64,000 bases of DNA from Chromobacterium phragmitis (GCF_003325475.1 NZ_CP029495.1:1798001-1862000), one strand, 5' to 3'; shown: positions 32,097-40,888, counted from the stretch's first letter. The notes: generated by a model from the letters alone, not told the origin. A program made the numbers and translations.

Positions 32097-32937
32097 TCGC
32101 ATTCGCGGCCAACTGGAACAGCTGTCCTCGGCCGAGCGCAAGGTGGCCGATCTGGTGCTGGAGCAGCCGTACACCGTGATCCAGGCCGCCGTCGCCGAGA
32201 TCGCCAAGAACGCCGGCGTCAGCCAGCCCACCGTGATCCGCTTCTGCCGCACGGTCGGCTGCTCCGGCCTGCCCGACTTCAAGCTGAAGCTGGCCGGCAG
32301 CCTGGTGACCGGCGTGCCTTACGTCCATTCCAGCGTGCGGCCGGAAGACCCGACGTCCGAGATCGTGGCCAAGGTGTTCGACAACACCGTGTCGGCGCTG
32401 CTGAAGTGCCGCAACGACGTCAATCCGCAGGCGATAGAGGCGGCGGTGAGGCTGCTGACCGACGCCAACCGCATCGAGTTCTACGGTCTGGGCAACTCCG
32501 GCATCATCGCCGCCGACGCCCAGCACAAGTTCTTCCGTTTCGGCATTCCCACCGTCGCCTATTCCGACACCCACATCCAGATGATGGCGGCGTCTGTGCT
32601 GGGTCCGGACGACGTGCTGGTGGCCATCTCCAGCTCCGGCCGCACCATGGAACTGCTGGAAGCGGTGGATGTGGCCATCGCCTCCGGCGCGCGCGTGATC
32701 GCGCTGACCACCAGCGGCTCGCCGCTGGCGCGCCGCGCCACCGTGTCCCTGATCGCCGACACGCTGGAGGACAACGAAACCTACAGCCCGATGATCTCGC
32801 GCATCGTGCATCTGGTTCAGATCGACATCCTGGCGGTCAGCGTGGCCCTGCGCCGCGGACCGGGCCTGATCCGCCAGCTGGAAAAAACCAAGCACAGCCT
32901 GAAAAACCGCAGGCTGGACAATAAACAACCGGAATAG
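32089..32937 (+). CDS. hexR: HexR, RpiR-family regulator of hexose catabolism
   Basis: 282-aa regulator. Residues ~1-77 are an RpiR helix-turn-helix (SSAERKVADLVLEQP, VAEIAKNAGVSQPTVIRFCR). Residues ~125-260 are a SIS sugar-phosphate isomerase-like domain (EFYGLGNSGIIAADAQHKFF, VAISSSGRTMELLEA) that in known HexR binds KDPG. It represses zwf and edd until KDPG accumulates; the two palindromes at 28565 and 28745 are its likely sites. CAGGAG precedes the ATG, which lies inside the end of glk. Confidence 0.93.
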   Translation: MLDRIRGQLEQLSSAERKVADLVLEQPYTVIQAAVAEIAKNAGVSQPTVIRFCRTVGCSGLPDFKLKLAGSLVTGVPYVHSSVRPEDPTSEIVAKVFDNTVSALLKCRNDVNPQAIEAAVRLLTDANRIEFYGLGNSGIIAADAQHKFFRFGIPTVAYSDTHIQMMAASVLGPDDVLVAISSSGRTMELLEAVDVAIASGARVIALTTSGSPLARRATVSLIADTLEDNETYSPMISRIVHLVQIDILAVSVALRRGPGLIRQLEKTKHSLKNRRLDNKQPE

Positions 32938-32948
32938 GACGAAACATC

Positions 32949-34592
32949 ATGAGTGAACTGACCGAACTTCCGGCCTGGCAGGCCCTGTGGGACCACTTCG
33001 CCGAGGCCAAGCACCTGCACATGCGCGACCTGTTCGCCGCCGACCCAGGGCGGGCCGAGCGCTACTCGCTGGAAGTGGGCGGACTGTTCCTCGACTATTC
33101 CAAGAACCGCATCACCGACGCCACCCTGCTGGGCCTGATGGAGCTGGCGCGCGAAGCCGGCCTGCCCTCGCGCATCAAGTCCATGTTCAAGGGCGAGAAG
33201 ATCAACCGCACCGAAGACCGCGCCGTGCTGCACGTGGCGCTCAGGAACCGCACCAACTCGCCCATCCATGTCGACGGCGAGGACGTGATGCCCCAGGTCA
33301 ACTCGGTGCTGGAGCGGATGGGCAAGTTCGCCCACGCCGTGCGCTCCGGCGATTGGCTGGGCTTCACCAAGCAGCCGATCACCGACATCGTCAACATCGG
33401 CATCGGCGGCTCCGATCTCGGCCCGCTGATGGTCTGTAGCGCGCTCAAGCCCTTCGGCCATCCGCGGCTGAACATGCACTTCGTCTCCAATGTGGACGGC
33501 GCGCAGCTGAAGGAAACGCTGAAGAAGGTGCATCCGGAGACCACGCTGTTCGTGGTGGAATCCAAGACCTTCACCACCCAGGAAACGCTGACCAACGCGC
33601 TGACCGCGCGCGAATGGTTCCTGTCGCACGCCCGCGACGAAGGCGCGGTGGCCAAGCACTTCGTCGCCGTGTCCACCAATCAGAAAGCCGTGGCCGAGTT
33701 CGGCATCGACCCGGCGAACATGTTCGAATTCTGGAACTGGGTGGGCGGCCGCTACAGCCTGTGGTCGGCCATCGGCCTGCCCATCATGCTCTACCTGGGC
33801 GAGGAGAACTTCACCGAGCTGCTCAACGGCGCCCACATCATGGACCAGCATTTCATGAACGCGCCGTTCGAGCAGAACATGCCGGTGCTGCTGGCGATGA
33901 TAGGCGTCTGGTACATCAACTATTACGGCGGCGGCAGCCATGTCATCGCCCCGTACGACCAGTACCTGCACCGGCTGCCGGCCTTCATCCAGCAACTGGA
34001 CATGGAGTCCAACGGCAAGCAGGTGACGCTGTCCGGCCAGCCGGTGGATTTCGAGACCGCGCCCATCATCTGGGGCGAGACCGGCATCAACGGCCAGCAC
34101 GCTTTCTTCCAGCTGCTGCACCAGGGCACCCACATTTCGCCGATCGACCTGATCGCCTCGCTGGAGAACCGCTCCAACCTGCCCGGCCATCACGAGATCC
34201 TGCTGGCCAACGTGTTCGCCCAGGCCGAGGCCTTCATGCGGGGCAAGACCGCCGAAGAAGTGCGCGCCGAGCTCGCCGCGCAGGGCCTGAAGGGCGAGGC
34301 GCTGGAAGCGCTGGCGCCGCACAAGGTGTTCGGCGGCAACCGCCCGACCAACACCCTGCTGATGAGCCGGCTGGACCCGCGCAACCTGGGCTCGCTGATC
34401 GCGCTGTACGAGCACAAGATCTTCGTCCAGGGCGTGATCTGGCACATCAACAGCTTCGACCAGTGGGGCGTGGAGTTGGGCAAGCAATTGGCCAAGACCA
34501 TCCACGCCGAGCTGACCGGCAAGCTCGGCGGCGCCGAGCACGACAGCTCCACCAGCCGGCTGATCCAGCTGTACCGCAGAGTCAACGCCTGA
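32949..34592 (+). CDS. pgi: Glucose-6-phosphate isomerase
   Basis: Interconverts glucose-6-phosphate and fructose-6-phosphate. It is 547 aa, the usual length. Family segments include NIGIGGSDLGPLMVC, FVSNVDGAQLKETL, VVESKTFTTQETLTNA, the catalytic Glu in GRYSLWSAIG, and SFDQWGVELGKQLA near the C-terminus. It is 11 bp after hexR and closes the glucose cluster before a bidirectional terminator. Its presence lets fructose-6-phosphate cycle back into the Entner-Doudoroff route. Confidence 0.96.
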   Translation: MSELTELPAWQALWDHFAEAKHLHMRDLFAADPGRAERYSLEVGGLFLDYSKNRITDATLLGLMELAREAGLPSRIKSMFKGEKINRTEDRAVLHVALRNRTNSPIHVDGEDVMPQVNSVLERMGKFAHAVRSGDWLGFTKQPITDIVNIGIGGSDLGPLMVCSALKPFGHPRLNMHFVSNVDGAQLKETLKKVHPETTLFVVESKTFTTQETLTNALTAREWFLSHARDEGAVAKHFVAVSTNQKAVAEFGIDPANMFEFWNWVGGRYSLWSAIGLPIMLYLGEENFTELLNGAHIMDQHFMNAPFEQNMPVLLAMIGVWYINYYGGGSHVIAPYDQYLHRLPAFIQQLDMESNGKQVTLSGQPVDFETAPIIWGETGINGQHAFFQLLHQGTHISPIDLIASLENRSNLPGHHEILLANVFAQAEAFMRGKTAEEVRAELAAQGLKGEALEALAPHKVFGGNRPTNTLLMSRLDPRNLGSLIALYEHKIFVQGVIWHINSFDQWGVELGKQLAKTIHAELTGKLGGAEHDSSTSRLIQLYRRVNA

Positions 34593-34610
34593 GCCGGCCA
34601 TCCGCATGAA

Positions 34611-34642
34611 AAAAAGCCCCTGTCATCGCATGGGGGCTTTTT
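34611..34642 (+). terminator. Terminator after pgi
   Basis: A-tract, GCCCC stem pairing with GGGGC, ten-base loop and T5; symmetric enough to act both ways. Confidence 0.85.
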
Positions 34643-34746
34643 CATTGGCGAAAGGTCGGGATATCCCTGATTGTCGGACAGATGAATCGCTGGTGAAATG
34701 GCGGCACAAGTCTGAACAATAATGGACTCAAGCAGCAATCATCGGG

Positions 34747-35115
34747 ATGAGTAAGCTCCGCAGTACCGCGCTGGCCGGCTTCTTGCTGGCGGCCAGCCTG
34801 GCCGGCCACGCCGGCCAGGCCCTCCGCTTCAGCGGCGAATCCGCCGCCGTCACCCTCCACGGCACCGTGATCGGCCCCTTGCGTTCCGGAGACAAGGCCG
34901 AGGGAACATTCTTCCAGGCGTATCACCTGAAACTGGACCAGCCCTTGCGGCTGGACGACGGCGCCGCCTGCGGCGAGCAGGACATGCGCAGCCTGGCGTT
35001 GAGCCAGGAAGACATGGCGAAGCTGAAGGGACGCGCCGTCACCGTGCGCGCCCGCGTGTTTTGCCAGGAAGACCGCGCCGGCAGCTACCGGCTGGCCGAC
35101 ATCACCGTGCTCTGA
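34747..35115 (+). CDS. Secreted hypothetical protein (DUF4431-like)
   Basis: 122-aa protein with a Sec signal peptide (MSKLRSTALAGFLLAASLAG, cleavage near HAGQA). The mature part is a small beta-rich domain (FSGESAAVTLHGTVIG, FQAYHLKLDQPLRL, GRAVTVRARVFCQED) with two cysteines (in AACGEQ and VFCQED) that could form a disulfide in the periplasm. The shape recalls DUF4431 domains; function unknown. The last 14 bp overlap the convergent thiE gene, so the stop regions are shared. Confidence 0.7.
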   Translation: MSKLRSTALAGFLLAASLAGHAGQALRFSGESAAVTLHGTVIGPLRSGDKAEGTFFQAYHLKLDQPLRLDDGAACGEQDMRSLALSQEDMAKLKGRAVTVRARVFCQEDRAGSYRLADITVL

Positions 35116-35725
35116 ACAGCCCCGACAGCGTTCGCGCGGCTGCCGCCGCGTCATCCGCGTCGAACAATCCCCCGATCACCGCGATCGCGTCGGCGCCGGC
35201 GGCGACTACCTGCGCCGCATTGGCCGGGGTGATGCCGCCTATCGCCACCATGGGCGCGCCCAGCGGCGCGGCTTCGGCGAACAGCGACAAGGGCGCGGCC
35301 GGCGCGCCGGGCTTGGTTCCCGATGGAAACACCGCGCCGAAGGCGACGTAGCTGGCGCCGTCCGCCAGCGCCGCGCGGGCGCGCGCCGCGCTGTCGTAGC
35401 ATGACGCGCCGATCACCGCCTCCGGCCCCAGCGCCGCGCGCGCGGCGGCGATGCCGCCGTCGTCCCGACCCAGGTGGACGCCGTCGGCGCCCACCCGCTT
35501 GGCCAGCTCGACATCGTCGTTGACGATGAACAGCGCGCCGCGGCTGCGGCACATCGCGGCCAGCAAATCCGCTTGCCACAGCCGGCGCGCCGCGTCGGCG
35601 CTCTTGTCGCGGTATTGCAGGACGCGCGCGCCGCCGTCCAGCGCGGCGGCGGCCAGCTCCAGCAGCCGCTCGCTGTCGTCGCACTGCGGCGTGATCGCGT
35701 ACAGGCCTTCAACCCTGGGCGGCAT
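35102..35725 (-). CDS. thiE: Thiamine-phosphate synthase
   Basis: Joins HMP-pyrophosphate and thiazole phosphate to give thiamine phosphate. It is 207 aa, a TIM barrel with GLYAITPQ at the N-terminus, LQYRDKSADAARR (pyrophosphate contact), FIVNDDVELAKRVGADGVHLG and AFGAVFPSGTKPGA, then AIGGITPANAAQV. All catalytic segments are present. It overlaps thiD by 17 bp, giving a translationally coupled thiD-thiE pair. No TPP riboswitch was recognised upstream of thiD. Confidence 0.93.
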   Translation of the reverse strand: MPPRVEGLYAITPQCDDSERLLELAAAALDGGARVLQYRDKSADAARRLWQADLLAAMCRSRGALFIVNDDVELAKRVGADGVHLGRDDGGIAAARAALGPEAVIGASCYDSAARARAALADGASYVAFGAVFPSGTKPGAPAAPLSLFAEAAPLGAPMVAIGGITPANAAQVVAAGADAIAVIGGLFDADDAAAAARTLSGLFRAR

Positions 35726-36554
35726 CGCCTTCCTCCTCGTCGTCGCCGCGCGCCCAGAACATGCGATCCGGCAGGAACTGGCCCATGCCCGGACGGAAGC
35801 CGTTGACCAGCGTCTGGTAGGTGTATTCCTGAGCCTCGCGCACCGCCTCCGGCAGCAACAGGCCGGTGGCCAGCATGCCGGCGATGGCCGAGGCCAGCGT
35901 GCAGCCGGAGCCGTGGTAGCTGCCCGGCAGCCGGTCCCAGTGGTCGGCGCGCACCACGCCGTCCTGGCCGTACAGGCTGTTGACCACTTCCTTGGTGTTT
36001 TCGTGGGTGCCGGTGATCAGCAGATAAGGGCAGCCCAGCGCCAGGATGCGCTCGGCGCACTGGTCCAGCGTCAGCTCCTCGTCTTCGTCCGGGTCGCTGC
36101 TGGCCAGGCGGCGCGCCTCCAGACTGTTGGGGGTGAGGATGGACACTTGCGGAATCAGCATGTCGCGCATCGCGCCTATCAGGTCTTCGTCGGCCAGCTC
36201 GTGGCCGCCGCCGCTGGCCAGCACCGGGTCAAGCACCACCGGGATGTCCGGGTAGTCGGCGATCAGCTGCGACACCACGGCGACGTTTTCCACGCTGCCC
36301 AGCATGCCGATCTTGAACGCCGCCACCGGCATGTCTTCCATCAGAAAACGGGCCTGGTCATTGACCCAGTCCGAGTCCAGCACCATCAAGTCGTTGACGC
36401 CGACGGTATCCTGCACCGTAATGGCGGTGATCACCGACAGCGGATGGCAGCCCAGGCTGGCCAGCGTCAGGATGTCGGCCTGGATGCCGGCGCCGCCGGA
36501 GGGGTCGGAACCGGCCAGGCTCAGCACCACGGGAGGGGAGGGAGGAGTGGTCAA
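35709..36554 (-). CDS. thiD: Hydroxymethylpyrimidine/phosphomethylpyrimidine kinase
   Basis: Phosphorylates HMP and HMP-phosphate, providing the pyrimidine half of thiamine for ThiE. It is 281 aa of the ribokinase fold: LSLAGSDPSGGAGIQADI at residues ~11-28, VITAITVQDT, KIGMLGS, VLDPVLASGGG and the anion-hole/catalytic segment LPGSYHGSGCTLASAIA. The C-terminal acidic tail (DDEEEGDAAQG) is unusual but lies outside the fold. Start 36554 directly precedes PPVVLSLAGSDPSG. First gene of the thiDE pair. Confidence 0.93.
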   Translation of the reverse strand: MTTPPSPPVVLSLAGSDPSGGAGIQADILTLASLGCHPLSVITAITVQDTVGVNDLMVLDSDWVNDQARFLMEDMPVAAFKIGMLGSVENVAVVSQLIADYPDIPVVLDPVLASGGGHELADEDLIGAMRDMLIPQVSILTPNSLEARRLASSDPDEDEELTLDQCAERILALGCPYLLITGTHENTKEVVNSLYGQDGVVRADHWDRLPGSYHGSGCTLASAIAGMLATGLLLPEAVREAQEYTYQTLVNGFRPGMGQFLPDRMFWARGDDEEEGDAAQG

Positions 36555-36628
36555 GGGCGAACCTCTTCTGTTTTATTGCGGTGGCACGATTTAGAATACC
36601 CATTTTATCCGAACACGAGGGCGAAGCG

Positions 36629-36793
36629 ATGCGTACTTGGATGTGTCTGATCTGCGGTTTCATCTACGACGAAGAAGCCGGCCGGCCGGAAGACGGCATC
36701 CCGCCGGGCACGCGCTGGGAAGACTTGCCGCCCAACTGGACCTGTCCCGATTGCGACGCGCGCAAGGACGATTTCCAGATGGTGGAAATCTGA
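36629..36793 (+). CDS. rubA: Rubredoxin
   Basis: 54-aa electron carrier with one iron held by four cysteines: C-L-I-C-G near residue 6 and C-P-D-C near residue 39, with the hallmark aromatic residues and FIYDEEAGRPEDGIPPGTRW. It probably passes electrons in alkane oxidation or in oxidative-stress defence, but no partner reductase or hydroxylase is in the window. ATG 36629 has GAGG upstream. The stop overlaps the M48 lipoprotein start (TGATG). Confidence 0.93.
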   Translation: MRTWMCLICGFIYDEEAGRPEDGIPPGTRWEDLPPNWTCPDCDARKDDFQMVEI

Positions 36794-37614
36794 TGGCCAG
36801 GCCATGGCAACGCTGGCTGGGCGGCTCGCTGCTGGCCCTGCTGTTGGCCGCTTGCGCCCAGGTGAACACCACCGCCGGCGGCGCGGTGGGCGTCAACCGC
36901 AGCCAGAGCATGCTGCTGTCCAGCCAGGAAGTGGAGCAGATGTCGGCCCAGTCCTACGCCCAGGAGCTGCAAAAAGCCCGCGCGGCCGGCCGCCTCAACA
37001 CCAATGCCGCGCAGACCGCGCGCGTGCGCCGCATTTCGCAGCGGCTGATCGCCCAGGCGCCCAATTTCCGTCCCGACGCCCGCAACTGGCGCTGGGAGGT
37101 GAACGTGCTGTCCACCGGCGACATGAACGCCTACGCGATGGCCGGCGGCAAGATCATGGTCTACACCGGCCTGATCGACAAGCTGAAGCTGAGCGACGCC
37201 GAGCTGGCCGCCGTGATCGGGCATGAGATTTCGCACGCGCTGCGCGAGCACACCCGCGAGAACATGAGCCAGGCCTACGCGCAGCAGATGGGCCTGGGCC
37301 TGGTGGGCGCGCTGGTCGGCCTCAACGACAGCCAGCTGAAACTGGCCTCGCTGGTGGGCGACGTCACGCTGTCCAAGCCGCATAGCCGCGCCATGGAGTC
37401 CGAGGCCGACATCATGGGCCTGGAACTGATGGCCCGCGCCGGCTACGATCCCAATGCCGCGGTCAATGTCTGGCAGAAGATGCAGGAGGCAGGAGGCGGC
37501 GGCGGGATGGAGTTCCTGTCCACCCACCCGTCCGGCCCCACCCGCATTCGCGACCTGCAGGCCCACATTCCGCAGGTGATGCCGCTGTACCTGGCCTCGG
37601 CCAAGCGCAAGTAG
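36793..37614 (+). CDS. M48-family metallopeptidase lipoprotein (LoiP/BepA-like)
   Basis: 273-aa envelope protease. A lipobox LLLAAC puts the acylated Cys at residue 21. The zinc motif H144-E-I-S-H148 and the third ligand in SRAMESEADIMGLEL are intact, followed by STHPSGPTRIRDL, typical of the YggG/LoiP group. It likely cleaves misfolded outer-membrane or periplasmic proteins. Start 36793 overlaps the rubredoxin stop by one base; a longer in-frame extension to 36637 lies within rubredoxin in another frame and is rejected. Confidence 0.9.
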   Translation: MARPWQRWLGGSLLALLLAACAQVNTTAGGAVGVNRSQSMLLSSQEVEQMSAQSYAQELQKARAAGRLNTNAAQTARVRRISQRLIAQAPNFRPDARNWRWEVNVLSTGDMNAYAMAGGKIMVYTGLIDKLKLSDAELAAVIGHEISHALREHTRENMSQAYAQQMGLGLVGALVGLNDSQLKLASLVGDVTLSKPHSRAMESEADIMGLELMARAGYDPNAAVNVWQKMQEAGGGGGMEFLSTHPSGPTRIRDLQAHIPQVMPLYLASAKRK

Positions 37615-37619
37615 GCGCC

Positions 37620-37964
37620 ATGCTCGCCGCCGCCCTGCTCGACGACATCCTGGCCTCCGCCCTGGCGCTGCCCGGCGCCGAGTACGACGTCAAATGGGGC
37701 GGCGCGCGGGTGGCTTCCATCGGCGGCAAGATGTTCCTGATCTGCGGCGGCGGCGCGCTCAGCTACAAGGTGCCGGACGACGACTTCCTGGCGCTGTCCG
37801 GCCTGCCCGGCATGCGGCCGGCGCCTTATCTGGCGCGGGCGCGCTGGGTGCAGGCGACCTCGCTGGAGGCGCTGGGCCCGGATGACATCCGCCGCGGCGT
37901 CGCCCGCTCGCGCGAGCTGGTGCTGGCCAGGCTGCCCAAGGCTCAGCGGCTGGCCTGGTCCTGA
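37620..37964 (+). CDS. MmcQ/YjbR-family protein
   Basis: 114-aa protein of the YjbR fold. ALPGAEYDVKWGGARVASIGGKMFLICG and YLARARWVQATSLEALGPDD match the family (substrate-like pocket with W and K). Many relatives are annotated DNA-binding, but biochemical function is not established. It starts five bases after the peptidase stop, so it probably shares that transcript. No ribosome site stronger than AAGTAGGC was seen. Confidence 0.8.
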   Translation: MLAAALLDDILASALALPGAEYDVKWGGARVASIGGKMFLICGGGALSYKVPDDDFLALSGLPGMRPAPYLARARWVQATSLEALGPDDIRRGVARSRELVLARLPKAQRLAWS

Positions 37965-37993
37965 TCCCTCTCATTTCAGCCCACGGGAAAACC

Positions 37994-38410
37994 ATGAGCT
38001 ATCTGTATCTGAAAGCCTTCCACATCTTCTTCGTGGTGTCCTGGTTCGCCGGGCTGTTCTATCTGCCGCGCCTATTCGTCAACCTGGCGATGGCGCGCCA
38101 GCCGGCGGAGTACGACCGCCTGCTGCTGATGGCCAGGAAGCTGTTTCGCTTCATGACGCCGCTGGGCGTGCTGGCGATCGGCACCGGCCTGCTGTTGTGG
38201 CTGGATTTCGGCATCTCCGGCGGCTGGCTGCACGCCAAGATGGCGCTGGTGGCGCTGCTGGCGGCTTACCACGGCTACTGCGCCAAGCTGGGCCGCGATT
38301 TCGTCACCCACAGCAACCGCAAGAGCCATGTCTGGTTCCGCGTGTTCAACGAGCTGCCGGTGCTGGCGCTGCTGGCGATCGTGATCCTGGTGGTGGTCAA
38401 GCCGTTCTGA
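37994..38410 (+). CDS. hemJ: Protoporphyrinogen IX oxidase HemJ
   Basis: 138-aa inner-membrane enzyme for the penultimate step of heme synthesis in bacteria lacking HemY/HemG. Four membrane segments. The N-terminal YLYLKAFHIFFVVSWFAGLFYLP (His10, shown in related HemJ to be essential) and GWLHAKMALVALLAAYHGYC with the C-terminal AIVILVVVKPF match the family closely. It is about 30 bp after the YjbR gene on the same strand. Confidence 0.9.
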   Translation: MSYLYLKAFHIFFVVSWFAGLFYLPRLFVNLAMARQPAEYDRLLLMARKLFRFMTPLGVLAIGTGLLLWLDFGISGGWLHAKMALVALLAAYHGYCAKLGRDFVTHSNRKSHVWFRVFNELPVLALLAIVILVVVKPF

Positions 38411-38443
38411 GGCCGCGCGCCGACTTAACTTGAGGATGTCCCG

Positions 38444-38905
38444 ATGGGATTGGAAATCGAACGCCGCTTCGTGGTGAGCGGCGACGGCTGGCGCGGCTTG
38501 GCGCCGGCCGTGCAGTACCGGCAGGGTTACCTGTCGGTGGAGAAAGAGCGCACCGTGCGGGTGCGGGTAGTGGGCGAGCAGGCCTGGCTGACGCTGAAGA
38601 GCAACATCAGCAACGTCAGCCGCCATGAGTTTGAATACGCGATCCCGTTGGCCGACGCGCAGACCATCATGGGCGCGATGTGCCCGATGGTGGTGGACAA
38701 GCTGCGCCACCGCATCGCACACGGCGGCTTCGTCTGGGAAGTGGACGAGTTCTTCGGCGACAACGCCGGCCTGGTGCTGGCCGAGATCGAACTGCCAAGC
38801 GAGGACACGCCGTTCGCCAAGCCGGATTGGGTGGGCGAGGAGGTGACCGAGGACGGCCGCTACACCAACGCCTACCTGTCCAAGCGCCCCTACCGCAGCT
38901 GGTAG
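38444..38905 (+). CDS. CYTH-domain triphosphate tunnel enzyme
   Basis: 153-aa stand-alone CYTH domain of the bacterial inorganic-triphosphatase type. The metal motif ExExK appears as E4-I-E6-R-R8, with the usual Lys replaced by Arg. Conserved tunnel residues follow: RQGYLS, TVRVRVVGEQAWLTLKS, RHEFEYAIP, KLRHRI, WEVDEFFGDNAGLVLAEIEL. Relatives hydrolyse triphosphate or thiamine triphosphate. The same-strand neighbour hemJ ends 33 bp before it. Confidence 0.87.
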   Translation: MGLEIERRFVVSGDGWRGLAPAVQYRQGYLSVEKERTVRVRVVGEQAWLTLKSNISNVSRHEFEYAIPLADAQTIMGAMCPMVVDKLRHRIAHGGFVWEVDEFFGDNAGLVLAEIELPSEDTPFAKPDWVGEEVTEDGRYTNAYLSKRPYRSW

Positions 38906-38977
38906 AAGGGTGCGGCCGGGCGAACCAGTCCCGGCCGACCCGGTCTATACGAGTTTCGCCCGAAACGACGCAGACCG

Positions 38978-39268
38978 ATGTCCACGCCTTCTTCCGACTG
39001 GATCCCAGCCGTCGCGCTGCTGGTCCTGTATGTTTTCACGCTGCTGTATTCGCTGTTCCAGAGCTGGCACCAGCGCCGGCTGTACTGGCTGGGCTGCGCG
39101 CTGCTGCTGGTGGGCGGCCTGATGCTGATGCTGCAGGCCGAGCCAGCCGCGCCAGCCTCCGGCGAGATGCCGCCCGGCTTCGGCCTGGGCGTGTGGGTGG
39201 CCGTCCTCGGCATCGCCGCCACCCTGGGCGGCGCGCTCACCCGCCGCTGGCGCGCGCGCCGCGGCTGA
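38978..39268 (+). CDS. Small hypothetical membrane protein
   Basis: 96-aa protein with three hydrophobic segments (WIPAVALLVLYVFTLLYSLF; LYWLGCALLLVGGLMLML; GLGVWVAVLGIAATLGGAL) and basic loops, ending RRWRARRG in the cytoplasm. There is no recognised family. It lies between the CYTH gene and the sulfite dehydrogenase pair, all on the plus strand; ribosome-site support is weak, so its reality rests on length, hydrophobicity and codon use like its neighbours. Confidence 0.55.
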   Translation: MSTPSSDWIPAVALLVLYVFTLLYSLFQSWHQRRLYWLGCALLLVGGLMLMLQAEPAAPASGEMPPGFGLGVWVAVLGIAATLGGALTRRWRARRG

Positions 39269-39350
39269 GCGCCTGTCCCTTTCTCCGGTAGACGGCCGCC
39301 GGCGCGGCTCCTAGCATCGCGCTGATCTCCCATCAGGTAAAGGCGCGGAC

Positions 39351-40574
39351 ATGGACGATGCGGCCAGCCGCCGGACACTGCTGAAAGCCGGCCTCGCCGC
39401 CGGCTGGCTGGGCCTGGCCGGCCGCGCGCGCGCCGCCTGGCTGGAGCAGAACTTCGACAACGGCTGGCGCGAGCTGGTCCCCTACCCGCAAAAGATGCCG
39501 CTGATGCGCATCACCACCCGGCCGGTGCATCTGGAAACACCGTTTTCCCAATTCGACCGCAGCCTGATCACGCCCAACGAGGCGGTATTCGTCCGCTACC
39601 ACCTGGCCGGCCATCCGCTGGACATCGACCCCGACGCCCACTCGCTGGCCATCATCGGCGCAGTGAAGCGGCCGCTGACGCTGACGCAGGCCGACCTGAA
39701 AAAACGCTTCGAGACGGTGCGCCAGACCGTGGTGATGGAATGCGCCGGCAACGGCCGAGGCCTGTTCGAGCCCCGAGTGCCGGGCGCGCAACTGGGCAAC
39801 GGCTCGATGGCCTGCGTCGAAATGGCCGGCGCGCGGCTGGCCGACGTGCTGGCCGCCGCCGGCGTGCTGGACGGCGCGCGCCAGATCGCCTGCCGCGGCG
39901 TCGATCAGCCGGCGCTGGAGCAAACGCCGGCCTTCGTCCGCTCGCTGGACCTCGCCGACGCGCTGCGGCCGGAGGCGATGATCGCCTGGGAGATGAACGG
40001 CCGGCCGCTGCCGGTGCTCAACGGCTACCCGATCCGGCTGGTGATGCCCGGCTTCTACGCCGCCTACTGGATCAAACACCTATCGCAGATCGAAGTGCTG
40101 GACCACGTATTCGACGGCTGGTTCTCCAGCCAGGCCTACACGGTGCCCGACACGCCGGACAACGGCGTGCCGCCCGGCAGCATGCCGGCCAAGACGGCGC
40201 GGCTGACCCGGCTCAAGGTGCGCAGCTTCGTCACCAATCTCGCAGACGGCGACATCGTCGCCGCGCCGGAAGGCCGGCTGGCGCTGCGCGGCATCGCCTT
40301 CGACGGCGGCAGCGGCATCCGCCGGGTAGAGGTGTCCGCCGACGGCGGCGCCGGCTGGCGGCAGGCCGAATTGGGGCCGGACGCCGGGCGCTTCGCCTTC
40401 CGGCCCTGGACGCTGACGCTGGACGGCGTGAAGCCGGGCCCGCTGACGCTGATGGCGCGCGCCGCCGCCAACGATGGCCAGACCCAGCCGCTGCTCCAGC
40501 CATGGAACCCGGGCGGCTACGCCCGCAACGTGGCCGAACGGGTGAAGATCGTCGTCGCGGAGACGAAGCGATGA
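39351..40574 (+). CDS. sorA: Sulfite dehydrogenase (cytochrome) molybdopterin subunit, SorA-like
   Basis: 407-aa periplasmic molybdenum enzyme that oxidises sulfite to sulfate. A twin-arginine signal (SRRTLLKAGLAAG, residues 6-18) exports it folded. Moco-binding Cys131 lies in VVMECAGNGRG, and the dimerisation domain occupies the C-terminal third. The gene overlaps a small c-type cytochrome gene (ATGA), exactly the SorAB arrangement, where the cytochrome accepts the electrons. The segment KHLSQIEVLDHVFDGWF is typical of the family. Confidence 0.88.
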   Translation: MDDAASRRTLLKAGLAAGWLGLAGRARAAWLEQNFDNGWRELVPYPQKMPLMRITTRPVHLETPFSQFDRSLITPNEAVFVRYHLAGHPLDIDPDAHSLAIIGAVKRPLTLTQADLKKRFETVRQTVVMECAGNGRGLFEPRVPGAQLGNGSMACVEMAGARLADVLAAAGVLDGARQIACRGVDQPALEQTPAFVRSLDLADALRPEAMIAWEMNGRPLPVLNGYPIRLVMPGFYAAYWIKHLSQIEVLDHVFDGWFSSQAYTVPDTPDNGVPPGSMPAKTARLTRLKVRSFVTNLADGDIVAAPEGRLALRGIAFDGGSGIRRVEVSADGGAGWRQAELGPDAGRFAFRPWTLTLDGVKPGPLTLMARAAANDGQTQPLLQPWNPGGYARNVAERVKIVVAETKR

Positions 40575-40888
40575 GGGCCGCTCTGCTGGCCCTGGCGTCG
40601 CTGGCCGCCTCCGCCGGCGCGGTAGGCATCACATTGCCCAATGAGACGGCGATGCTGCCGGACAGCGGCCATCCCGGCTATCTGCCGGCGCTGCAGCGCT
40701 GCATGATCTGCCATTCCGCCGATTACATCGCGCTGCAGCCGGACTTCGACGAAGCGCGCTGGCGCGCCGTGGTCGACAAGATGCGGCAGGCGTTCAAGGC
40801 GCCCATTCCGCCGGAGGAGGTGGCGCCGATCGCCGCCTACTTGGCCGACGCCCAGCGCCGCCGGCTGCTGCGGCCGCATCCTCCCTAG
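40571..40888 (+). CDS. sorB: Cytochrome c subunit of sulfite dehydrogenase, SorB-like
   Basis: 105-aa monoheme cytochrome with a signal peptide (MRAALLALASLAASAGAVG). The heme site is C44-M-I-C47-H48, and a likely Met axial ligand is in DKMRQAF. The start overlaps the sorA stop, so the two are translationally coupled. It would take electrons from SorA in the periplasm and hand them to the respiratory chain. Confidence 0.87.
   Translation: MRAALLALASLAASAGAVGITLPNETAMLPDSGHPGYLPALQRCMICHSADYIALQPDFDEARWRAVVDKMRQAFKAPIPPEEVAPIAAYLADAQRRRLLRPHPP

Noticed and set aside
36555..36628. TPP riboswitch upstream of thiD
   Set aside because: The region is only ~75 bp and none of the conserved THI-box sequence is present.
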